Assembly: GCF_046557915.1 (NCBI RefSeq) | Contig: NZ_JBHEBG010000002.1 | Coordinates: 558,001-622,000, forward strand | Length of the DNA: 64,000 nt | Direction of reading: 5' to 3' | Source: JBHEBG01 sp046557915 | GTDB lineage: Bacteria > Bacteroidota > Bacteroidia > Flavobacteriales > Flavobacteriaceae | In this document: one piece after another, positions 49,953-57,567 of the stretch | How the letters are laid out: each line of letters begins with the position of its first letter | Position numbering within the stretch: position 1 is the stretch's first letter | Translations under genes and position numbers: made by a program | Notes under the pieces: generated by a model | What the model saw: the letters and a program-made list of their open reading frames with translations, nothing else | Database searches by the model: none | What the model was told of the DNA's origin: nothing

Positions 49953-51347
49953 ATGAAATTTACACTGAAATCATTATTTCTCGGTGCCCTTGCCCTTTGT
50001 ATGGTGGGCTGCGCCGGGGAAAAGGAGGAAAAGAAAGAAACAGCGAAGTTTCAAGTCCCCGTTGAGTACTATAAGCTCGATAACGGGTTGAAGGTAATCC
50101 TATCCCAAGACCATACCTCCCCTACCGTTATTGTGGCAGCCTATTACAACATTGGCTTTCGGATAGAGCCCAAAGATCGCACAGGGTTTGCCCATTTATT
50201 TGAACACATGATGTTCCAAGGATCCAATAACCTGGGTAAAATGGAATTTGTAAAACTAGTACAGCAAAATGGCGGCGTTCTAAACGGATCTACCCGATTT
50301 GATTACACCAATTATTTTGAAATAGTACCGGCACACAAATTAGAGACCATGCTTTGGGCAGAAGCAGATCGTATGAGAGGCCTTGCCATTACCCAAGATA
50401 ATTTGACAAATCAGCAAGGGGTAGTAAAAAATGAGGTGAAGGTAAATGTCCTTAACCAGCCTTACGGTGGTTTCCCTTGGTTAGATATGCCTCAGTACGC
50501 CAATACCAACTGGTACAACTCCCATAATTTTTATGGCGATCTCGAAGATTTGGATGCTGCCAATCTAGAAGACGTTGCCAGCTTCTTTAAAACCTATTAT
50601 GCACCTAACAACGCGGCCATATCCATTGTAGGGGATTTTGAACAGGAAGATGCAAAAAAATGGATCGAGAAATACTTTGGAAACATCCCTGCATCCGAAC
50701 TGCCACCTAAACCAGATATTTCCGAACCAAGACAGGAAGAGGAAAAAGAATTTGTAAAAGACGATGCCCTAGCCAATAAACCGGCCATTGCAGTGGCTTA
50801 TCAAATGCCCGAAAGAAATTCTCCAGAATACTATGCCATGGGCCTCTTGGACCAAATTCTGGTGAAAGGGGATAACAGTTTGCTGGCCCAGAAATTGGAA
50901 AAAGAAAAAGGATACACCTCGGATGTCGGCGGTGGTATTAATTACCTATTGGGAAATATGTACAACTACAAAGGTCCCATGCTATGGATGTATAGCCTAA
51001 CCTATGATACCGAAACTTCCAGGGAAGATATTTTAACAGCAATAGATGAGGTTATGGTAGACCTTAAAAGTACCTTATCTCAAGAAATGCTAGATAAAGC
51101 CCTTATAAAGATACGATCGCAACTCTATGACAATGTTGGAGGCACTTTTGGTTTGGGAAGGGCAGATCTGCTCTGTAGTTTTGCTCTGTTCGATGATAAT
51201 CCACAACGCATAAATACCCTGGAGGACGAGTTCAAAAAAATCACTCCAGAAATTATGAGTAGGACAATCGATGAGTACTTAAGAAAAACGAATCGTACTA
51301 TTCTTACCATCAACCCTTTATTGGCTAACAACGAAAAATCAGAATAA
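49953..51347 (+). CDS. M16 peptidase, active (zinc-binding) subunit, lipoprotein
   Basis: 464 residues with a lipobox (LALCMVGCAG). The inverted zinc motif HLFEHMMFQGS (HxxEH, about residue 86) and downstream Glu in the ADRMRGLAI/EVKV region are present. In the C-terminal half the conserved R-x-x-x-G-Y-x-Y pair is not kept (KLEKEKGYTSDVGG has Lys for Arg). The next gene supplies that pair but lacks HxxEH, so the two form one heteromeric M16B-type enzyme. Genes overlap by one base (TAATG). Substrate probably periplasmic peptides or damaged proteins. Confidence 0.92.
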   Translation: MKFTLKSLFLGALALCMVGCAGEKEEKKETAKFQVPVEYYKLDNGLKVILSQDHTSPTVIVAAYYNIGFRIEPKDRTGFAHLFEHMMFQGSNNLGKMEFVKLVQQNGGVLNGSTRFDYTNYFEIVPAHKLETMLWAEADRMRGLAITQDNLTNQQGVVKNEVKVNVLNQPYGGFPWLDMPQYANTNWYNSHNFYGDLEDLDAANLEDVASFFKTYYAPNNAAISIVGDFEQEDAKKWIEKYFGNIPASELPPKPDISEPRQEEEKEFVKDDALANKPAIAVAYQMPERNSPEYYAMGLLDQILVKGDNSLLAQKLEKEKGYTSDVGGGINYLLGNMYNYKGPMLWMYSLTYDTETSREDILTAIDEVMVDLKSTLSQEMLDKALIKIRSQLYDNVGGTFGLGRADLLCSFALFDDNPQRINTLEDEFKKITPEIMSRTIDEYLRKTNRTILTINPLLANNEKSE

Positions 51348-52735
51348 TGAAAAATATACTAACGTTTTGTTTGGCGATTGCGCTATCGGTATCCTTTACA
51401 AACGCCCAGGAAAAAGAACAACCCCCTGTAGGCGGTGAACCTAAAGGCTTTTCCCTCCCTAAAAAGGAAGTGGTTAATTTTGACAATGGCCTTACCCTTG
51501 TAATGGTACCTTATGGTGCTATTCCCAAAGCAACCATCAACTTCAATATCAAAACCGGAAACATTGATGAAAAGGAGAATCAGGTTTGGTTGGCAGATTT
51601 ATTGGCCGATTTACTGGAAGAAGGAAGTACTACAAAAACGGCAAAGCAAATAGCCGATGAAGTGGCCGGCATGGGCGGCAACTTAAATATAGGTGTAGGC
51701 GCCCATACATCCTCACTCAGCAGTTCAGTATTGTATGAGTTTGCTCCGGAAGCCATTTCATTAATGGCCGATGTGCTTAAAAACCCAAAATGGCCAGAAT
51801 CTGAATTGGATCGCTTAAAGAACGACATGAAACGCCAGTTATCCGTGCAATTGGCTTCTCCCCAGTCCCAAGCTAGTAGGGACTTCTTTGGTGCTGTCTA
51901 CCCCGATCATCCTTATGGAAGGACCTTCCCAGATGACGCAATGATAGATTCCTATACCGTAGCCGATATTAAACAATTCTACGACGATAACTTTGGAGCC
52001 GAAAGGACAACCATTTACGTGGCGGGCAATTTTGATAAGGAACAAGTACAAGAGGCTGTAGAGAAGTCCTTGGGCGATTGGAGAAAAGGTACACCAGCGT
52101 CCTATACAATTGCAAAGCCAAGTTCTGAAGGACAAGTAAAGATAGTAGACCGTCCGGGAGCTCCACAATCTACAATCTATTATGGTCTACCTACAATAGA
52201 CCCTTCTAGCGAAGATTTTATTGCATTGGATGTCACCAACTCCATTTTGGGAGGGTCTTTTGCATCTAGGATAACCAGTAACATTAGGGAAGATAAAGGA
52301 TACACGTATTCCCCATATAGCAGCCTTCAGACCAACTATAAATCTGGAGTATGGTATCAGGTGGCCGATGTAACAACGGAACATACCGGGGCTTCGTTGA
52401 CAGAAATAAAGAAAGAAATTGCAAAATTACAAAGTGAACCACCTTCAAAAGAAGAAATGGAAGGTATTATAAACTACGAATCGGGTATTTATGTCTTGCA
52501 AAATTCATCACCCAATGGTATCATAAACCAATTGGTGTTTTTGAACGTGCACGATTTGGATGAGTCTTTTTTGGTCGATAAAGTAAAAAACATGCATGCG
52601 GTAACACCACAAAAAGTTATGGAAATGACCAAAAAGTACATCAAACCAGAGCAAATGACCCTTATTGTAGTTGGGGATAAGGAAAAGATAAAAGATCAAA
52701 TAGAAGAAACGCTCAATACCGCTATTAAAGAATAG
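51347..52735 (+). CDS. M16 peptidase, non-catalytic partner subunit
   Basis: 462 residues with a signal peptide (ending SFTNAQ). M16 fold, but the HxxEH site is replaced (WLADLLADLLEEGSTT keeps the helix without the ligands). The C-terminal Arg/Tyr pair used for peptide binding is present in NIREDKGYTYSPYSS. By analogy with bacterial M16B heterodimers, one subunit gives the zinc and the other the Arg/Tyr. The one-base overlap with the upstream gene supports equal production. A strong terminator follows. Confidence 0.92.
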   Translation: MKNILTFCLAIALSVSFTNAQEKEQPPVGGEPKGFSLPKKEVVNFDNGLTLVMVPYGAIPKATINFNIKTGNIDEKENQVWLADLLADLLEEGSTTKTAKQIADEVAGMGGNLNIGVGAHTSSLSSSVLYEFAPEAISLMADVLKNPKWPESELDRLKNDMKRQLSVQLASPQSQASRDFFGAVYPDHPYGRTFPDDAMIDSYTVADIKQFYDDNFGAERTTIYVAGNFDKEQVQEAVEKSLGDWRKGTPASYTIAKPSSEGQVKIVDRPGAPQSTIYYGLPTIDPSSEDFIALDVTNSILGGSFASRITSNIREDKGYTYSPYSSLQTNYKSGVWYQVADVTTEHTGASLTEIKKEIAKLQSEPPSKEEMEGIINYESGIYVLQNSSPNGIINQLVFLNVHDLDESFLVDKVKNMHAVTPQKVMEMTKKYIKPEQMTLIVVGDKEKIKDQIEETLNTAIKE

Positions 52736-52754
52736 TTCAAACACTTCCAATAAC

Positions 52755-52784
52755 AAAAACTCCCGCCAATGAGCGGGAGTTTTT
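52755..52784. terminator. Bidirectional intrinsic terminator
   Basis: Twelve-bp stem including CTCCCGC / GCGGGAG with A- and T-runs and a 6-base loop, between the M16 pair and convergent ettA. Confidence 0.9.
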
Positions 52785-52802
52785 ATTTTGTAGCTTCCAA
52801 AA

Positions 52803-54494
52803 TTACCTTATCAGTTTTTTGTATTTGATTCGCTTTGGAATTAAATCACCTCCCAAACGTTTCTTTTTATTTTCCTCATAATCGGAAAAGGAACCCTCAA
52901 AGAAATACACTTGCGAATCTCCTTCAAAAGCCAGGATGTGGGTACATATCCTATCTAAGAACCAACGATCGTGGGAGATTACTACGGCACAACCCGCAAA
53001 ATTCTCTAACCCTTCTTCCAATGCCCTTAAAGTATTTACGTCCAGATCATTAGTAGGTTCATCCAAAAGAAGCACATTGCCCTCTTCCTTTAGCGTCATA
53101 GCCAAATGCAGTCTATTACGCTCTCCTCCGGATAACATGTTCACTTTTTTATTTTGCTCACTACCAGAAAAATTGAACCTACTTAAATAGGCCCTGGAGT
53201 TTACCTGTCTTCCCCCCATAAGTATAAGTTCTTGGCCATCGCTAAAATTTTCCCAAATGGTCTTTTCTGGGTCTATATTGGAATGACTTTGATCTACATA
53301 AGCAATTTTGGCCGTATCTCCCACAACAAACTCGCCCTTATCTGGGGTTTCCTCTCCCATTATCATTCTAAATATCGTGGTCTTTCCGGCACCATTTGGA
53401 CCAATAATACCTACAATACCCGCTTGTGGTAAATTAAAGCTCAAGGATTCATAGAGTAACTTATCATCATAACCTTTGCTTACCTCCTTGGCCTCAATTA
53501 CATTGGTCCCCAAACGTGGTCCGTTGGGAATATATATTTCTAATTTATCATCGAGTTGTTTTTGGTCCTGACTCAAAAGCTTATCATAATTTTTTAAACG
53601 TGCCTTTTGTTTTGTTTGTCGACCCCTGGCGCCTTGGCGTACCCATTCGAGCTCGCGTTCCAAGGTTTTTTGCCGTTTGGAAGCCGTTTTACTTTCTTGC
53701 GCCAAACGTTTCGATTTTTGATCTAACCAACTAGAGTAGTTACCTTTCCACGGTATACCCTCTCCCCTATCCAGCTCTAAAATCCATCCCGCAACATTAT
53801 CCAAGAAATACCTATCATGTGTTACGGCAATAACGGTTCCTTTATATTGGGCCAAATGATGTTCTAACCAATGAACGGATTCCGCGTCCAAGTGATTGGT
53901 AGGCTCATCCAACAGTAAGATTTCGGGTTCTTGCAATAGCAATCTGCATAGTGCCACACGCCTTCGTTCCCCTCCAGATAATACCGCTATCTTTTTGTCC
54001 GGTTCCGGAGTGCGCAATGCATCCATTGCGATTTCCAATTTCGTATCCAACTCCCAAGCATTGGAGGCATCTATCTTATCTTGAAGTTCTGCTTGCTTGT
54101 CCATCAACTTTTGCATCTTGTCCGCATCTTCGTAAACTTCTGGTAGCCCAAACATGTCGTTGATCTTATTATATTCGTCCAGGATTGCTACAGTCTCCGA
54201 TACCCCTTCCTTAACAATTTCGAGCACGGTCTTGCTTTCGTCCAATACGGGCTCCTGTTCCAAATAGCCTACATTGTATCCGGGAGAGAAAACAACATCT
54301 CCCTGATAATTTTTATCTACCCCTGCAATAATTTTAAGTAAGGTAGACTTACCAGATCCGTTAAGGCCTAAGATCCCGATCTTGGCTCCGTAAAAAAAGC
54401 TGAGGTATATATTTTTTAATACCGGCGTATTCGCCGTTTTAAACGTTTTGGTAACCCCGGACATGGAGAAAATTACCTTCTTATCGTCGGACAT
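52803..54494 (-). CDS. ettA: Energy-dependent translational throttle ABC-F protein
   Basis: 563 residues. Two ABC domains: Walker A GLNGSGKST and GPNGAGKTT, signatures LSGGERRRVALC and LSGGERNRLHLA, Walker B EILLLDEPTNHLD and VLLLDEPTNDLD. No membrane spans. Linker KQKARLKNYDKLLSQ and the first-domain arm segment (EVYEDADKMQKLMDKQAELQDKIDASNAWELD) fit EttA, which binds the ribosomal E site and responds to ATP level. Length is as for the family. Convergent with the M16 pair. Confidence 0.95.
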   Translation of the reverse strand: MSDDKKVIFSMSGVTKTFKTANTPVLKNIYLSFFYGAKIGILGLNGSGKSTLLKIIAGVDKNYQGDVVFSPGYNVGYLEQEPVLDESKTVLEIVKEGVSETVAILDEYNKINDMFGLPEVYEDADKMQKLMDKQAELQDKIDASNAWELDTKLEIAMDALRTPEPDKKIAVLSGGERRRVALCRLLLQEPEILLLDEPTNHLDAESVHWLEHHLAQYKGTVIAVTHDRYFLDNVAGWILELDRGEGIPWKGNYSSWLDQKSKRLAQESKTASKRQKTLERELEWVRQGARGRQTKQKARLKNYDKLLSQDQKQLDDKLEIYIPNGPRLGTNVIEAKEVSKGYDDKLLYESLSFNLPQAGIVGIIGPNGAGKTTIFRMIMGEETPDKGEFVVGDTAKIAYVDQSHSNIDPEKTIWENFSDGQELILMGGRQVNSRAYLSRFNFSGSEQNKKVNMLSGGERNRLHLAMTLKEEGNVLLLDEPTNDLDVNTLRALEEGLENFAGCAVVISHDRWFLDRICTHILAFEGDSQVYFFEGSFSDYEENKKKRLGGDLIPKRIKYKKLIR

Positions 54495-54545
54495 ATCAAT
54501 AAAAAATTGTGGTTAATTATTAAATCGAAAAGTTTTGTGCCTTAG

Positions 54546-54573
54546 GAATTGGACAGATCCAAAAGTCCAATTC
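54546..54573. terminator. Stem-loop between the CAL67264-like gene and ettA
   Basis: Nine-bp perfect stem GAATTGGAC / GTCCAATTC with a 10-base loop. No strong T-run on the minus strand, so termination is uncertain; it might be an attenuator. Confidence 0.45.
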
Positions 54574-54613
54574 TTAAAATTTAAACGTTGTATTTAGTGA
54601 TTGTCTGCGTTGC

Positions 54614-54790
54614 TTAAACCCTTCCTTTTAGCGCATTAAACACCCAGGCAATAGCAAAAAAACCAATACCTACGGCAGCAAATCCCCATCCTGCAACGTC
54701 ATCATATCTAAATGCGCCAAGGGCAATTAGTGATACTCCCACAACGACCATTATAAAAGTAGCCCATGCAAGCACGGTATTCTTATTCAT
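54614..54790 (-). CDS. CAL67264-like small membrane protein
   Basis: 58 residues from the second ATG (MNKNTVLAWATF); two spans are predicted (about 6-25 and 32-50) with a short Asp-containing loop (FRYDDVAGWGF) between and a basic end (NALKGRV). It resembles the CAL67264 family of flavobacterial small membrane proteins of unknown function. The start at 54796 adds two residues and is also possible. It lies in the same direction as ettA but is separated by a stem-loop. Confidence 0.65.
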   Translation of the reverse strand: MNKNTVLAWATFIMVVVGVSLIALGAFRYDDVAGWGFAAVGIGFFAIAWVFNALKGRV

Positions 54791-54875
54791 TCCCATTTTT
54801 GTTTTTGTTAGATTGGTGGTTGTCCAAATATCGTAAATTTATAAGGATTTCATCCCTTCTAAAAACAAAACTTCT

Positions 54876-55859
54876 TTATTCGAACGGAAAAACAACCCCT
54901 ACTTGTTTACGAACTTCATCTAGCAGTTGCACTAAATCCCTACTGTTTTGATGCGACCAAAGTTCGCTTTCCAACTTGTTGTCCCTTAAACACTGATGTA
55001 CCTCAATAATTTCGTGGGTATATCCTTTTCCCAATGGTGGAGTATCAAAATGGGTAAGCTCTCCATCCTTTTCCAAGGAGTAGGACGAAGACTCGTGCCA
55101 ACGTGGGTTAATAAAGATTGTTCCATTTTCTCCTGATATTTCGGCCTTCATTTCCGATTTGGATGTTAAACCACTATACAAAAGGGCCTGAGCGCCTTCG
55201 TAGCTAAAAATCATGGATGTCTGCGATTCAATGCCCGTTTCGTAAAAACTAGCGCTAGCCAAGATAGTTTTTGGTTTCCCCAATAACAGATAGGCCAAAA
55301 ATATTGGGTATATCCCAATATCCAACAAAGATCCTCCGCCCAAGGCCGGGTTTAGCAGACGACCTTCCCGATCCCTGTCCAATGCCGGAAATGCAAAATC
55401 GGCATGTAGGTATTTAATTTCACCTATTGCTCCTGCTACCTCTATGGAATGTTTTACAGATTGGATAGTAGGATTAAATCGGCTCCATAGAGCTTCCATT
55501 AAAAAAACCCGTTGCTCATTGGCGGTCAAGATCATTTTATCCACCTCCTTACCATTAATCCCTATTGGTTTTTCGCATAAGACATGTTTTCCGTGCTGCA
55601 TTGCCGCGATGCTAAGGGCGGCATGTGAGGTGTGTGGCGTAGCAATATAAACCACATCTACATCTTCGCACTGAAAAAGTTCGTCATAACTGCCAAACAT
55701 GTGATCCGATCCATAAAGAGTTCCAAATTCTTTGGCTTTCTCCAGGTTTCTAGAAGCAACGGCCACCAATTGGCCGTCCGTTACCAAACTTAAGTCTTTG
55801 GCAAAATGATGGGCAATATTGCCCAATCCTATAATGCCCCAGCGTATTTTATCCGTCAT
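54876..55859 (-). CDS. Cytosolic Gfo/Idh/MocA family oxidoreductase
   Basis: About 327 residues. I chose the ATG at 55859 (TDKIRWGIIGLGN) over 55880 because a -7 promoter box covers the upstream ATG. The Rossmann motif GIIGLGNIAHHFAKDL opens the protein; the conserved LCEKPIGIN (catalytic Lys) and LLDIGIYPIFLAYLLLGKP follow. The group is like dihydrodiol dehydrogenase or other sugar dehydrogenases; the substrate is unknown. No signal peptide. Divergent from the acyl-CoA carboxylase gene. Confidence 0.9.
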   Translation of the reverse strand: MTDKIRWGIIGLGNIAHHFAKDLSLVTDGQLVAVASRNLEKAKEFGTLYGSDHMFGSYDELFQCEDVDVVYIATPHTSHAALSIAAMQHGKHVLCEKPIGINGKEVDKMILTANEQRVFLMEALWSRFNPTIQSVKHSIEVAGAIGEIKYLHADFAFPALDRDREGRLLNPALGGGSLLDIGIYPIFLAYLLLGKPKTILASASFYETGIESQTSMIFSYEGAQALLYSGLTSKSEMKAEISGENGTIFINPRWHESSSYSLEKDGELTHFDTPPLGKGYTHEIIEVHQCLRDNKLESELWSHQNSRDLVQLLDEVRKQVGVVFPFE

Positions 55860-55877
55860 TTTACTTTGATATTTTGT

Positions 55878-55885
55878 CAAAGTTA
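55878..55885 (-). promoter_or_regulatory. -7 promoter box (TAACTTTG on minus strand)
   Basis: TAnnTTTG match 18 bases before the ATG at 55859; overlaps the alternative ATG at 55880 and argues against it. Confidence 0.5.
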
Positions 55886-55934
55886 ATCAATATTACTCCT
55901 TATATTTATCCTTGTCATAGAAATTGAAAACCGA

Positions 55935-57563
55935 ATGGATATCACCTTCAACAAAAACGAAGATCACAATAAATTACAGCTATCCCAATTACGAAAAAAA
56001 CTTGCCGCGGTTGCCTTGGGAGGCGGCAAAAATCGTATCGAAAAACAGCATTCCCAAGGAAAGATGACCGCTAGGGAGCGCATAGATTATCTTTTGGACA
56101 CCAACAAGGACTGTGTGGAAATTGGTGCACTTGCTGGGGAAGGCATGTATGAAGAGCATGGAGGCTGCCCTTCTGGTGGTGTAGTGGTAAAAATAGGCTA
56201 TGTGCATGGTAGACAGTGTGTAGTGGTAGCCAATGATGCCACCGTAAAGGCGGGAGCTTGGTTTCCAATAACAGGGAAAAAGAATCTGCGTGCCCAAGAA
56301 ATAGCTATTGAAAATCGCTTACCCATTATTTATCTGGTAGACAGTGCGGGTGTGTATCTCCCTATGCAAGATGAGATTTTTCCGGACAAGGAGCATTTTG
56401 GGCGAATTTTTAGAAACAATGCCATAATGAGCAGTATGGGTATAACCCAGATAGCCGCTATTATGGGTAGTTGCGTAGCTGGTGGGGCATATTTGCCCAT
56501 TATGAGTGACGAGGCCCTAATTGTAGATAAAACAGGTAGTATATTTTTGGCAGGAAGTTATCTGGTGAAGGCGGCAATTGGGGAAAGTGTAGATAATGAA
56601 ACCCTAGGTGGTGCCTCTACCCATTCGGAAATCAGTGGGGTTACCGATTATAAGGCCAAAGACGATAAGGATGCTCTAGATACCATTAAAGGGATTATCA
56701 ATAAAATGGGTGCAAGTGAAAAGGCCGGGTTTAATAGGGTGGCCGCCAGTAACCCTAAAGAGAAAAGTGCCGATATTTATGGTCTGCTACCAAGTTCTAG
56801 AACGGATCCCTACGATATGCAGCAAATTATTCAACGCTTGGTAGATAATTCCGATTTTAAACAATATAAGGAGGGTTATGGCAAGACCATTTTAACCGGA
56901 TATGCCCGTATAGATGGCTGGGCCGTGGGAATTGTTGCCAACCAGCGTAAAGTGGTAAAGACCAAACGAGGAGAAATGCAATTTGGAGGTGTAATCTATT
57001 CCGATTCTGCGGACAAAGCCACAAGATTCATTGCCAATTGCAATCAAAAGAAAATACCTCTAGTATTTCTACAAGATGTCACCGGTTTTATGGTGGGCAG
57101 TAAGAGCGAACATGGGGGCATCATAAAAGATGGTGCCAAAATGGTGAATGCAGTTAGCAATTCTGTTGTCCCTAAATTTACTATAGTTGTAGGCAATAGC
57201 TATGGTGCGGGTAATTATGCCATGTGCGGAAAAGCCTATGACCCTAGATTAATTGTGGCCTGGCCCAGTGCCTCACTGGCCGTAATGAGCGGTAATTCCG
57301 CGGCCAAAGTACTTTTACAGATTGAAAAAGCTTCACTTAAAAAAAAGGGAGAAACCATAACGGCGAAAAAAGAAACCGAACTTTTTGATAAAATCAAGGA
57401 AAGGTATGACAATCAGATTTCTCCATACTATGCCGCCGCAAGATTATGGACCGATGCTGTAATTGATCCTATTGAAACACGAAAGTGGATTTCCCTTGGC
57501 ATAGATGCCGCCAACAATGCTCCAATAACAAAGCCTTTTAATATGGGGGTATTGCAAGTGTAA
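55935..57563 (+). CDS. Acyl-CoA carboxylase beta subunit (carboxyltransferase)
   Basis: 542 residues: N-terminal QGKMTARERIDYLLDTN, GCPSGGVVVKIGYVHGRQ, LPIIYLVDSAGVYLPMQDE and SMGITQIAAIMGSCVAGGAYLPIMSDE, then in the second half PLVFLQDVTGFMVGSKSEHGG and GNSYGAGNYAMCGKAYDPR. These are the two crotonase-fold domains of biotin-dependent carboxyltransferases. Size and motif form fit methylcrotonyl-CoA (leucine degradation) or propionyl-CoA types; the first is slightly favoured. No biotin/alpha subunit gene is adjacent. It ends four bases before a convergent gene. Confidence 0.92.
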   Translation: MDITFNKNEDHNKLQLSQLRKKLAAVALGGGKNRIEKQHSQGKMTARERIDYLLDTNKDCVEIGALAGEGMYEEHGGCPSGGVVVKIGYVHGRQCVVVANDATVKAGAWFPITGKKNLRAQEIAIENRLPIIYLVDSAGVYLPMQDEIFPDKEHFGRIFRNNAIMSSMGITQIAAIMGSCVAGGAYLPIMSDEALIVDKTGSIFLAGSYLVKAAIGESVDNETLGGASTHSEISGVTDYKAKDDKDALDTIKGIINKMGASEKAGFNRVAASNPKEKSADIYGLLPSSRTDPYDMQQIIQRLVDNSDFKQYKEGYGKTILTGYARIDGWAVGIVANQRKVVKTKRGEMQFGGVIYSDSADKATRFIANCNQKKIPLVFLQDVTGFMVGSKSEHGGIIKDGAKMVNAVSNSVVPKFTIVVGNSYGAGNYAMCGKAYDPRLIVAWPSASLAVMSGNSAAKVLLQIEKASLKKKGETITAKKETELFDKIKERYDNQISPYYAAARLWTDAVIDPIETRKWISLGIDAANNAPITKPFNMGVLQV

Positions 57564-57567
57564 TCCG

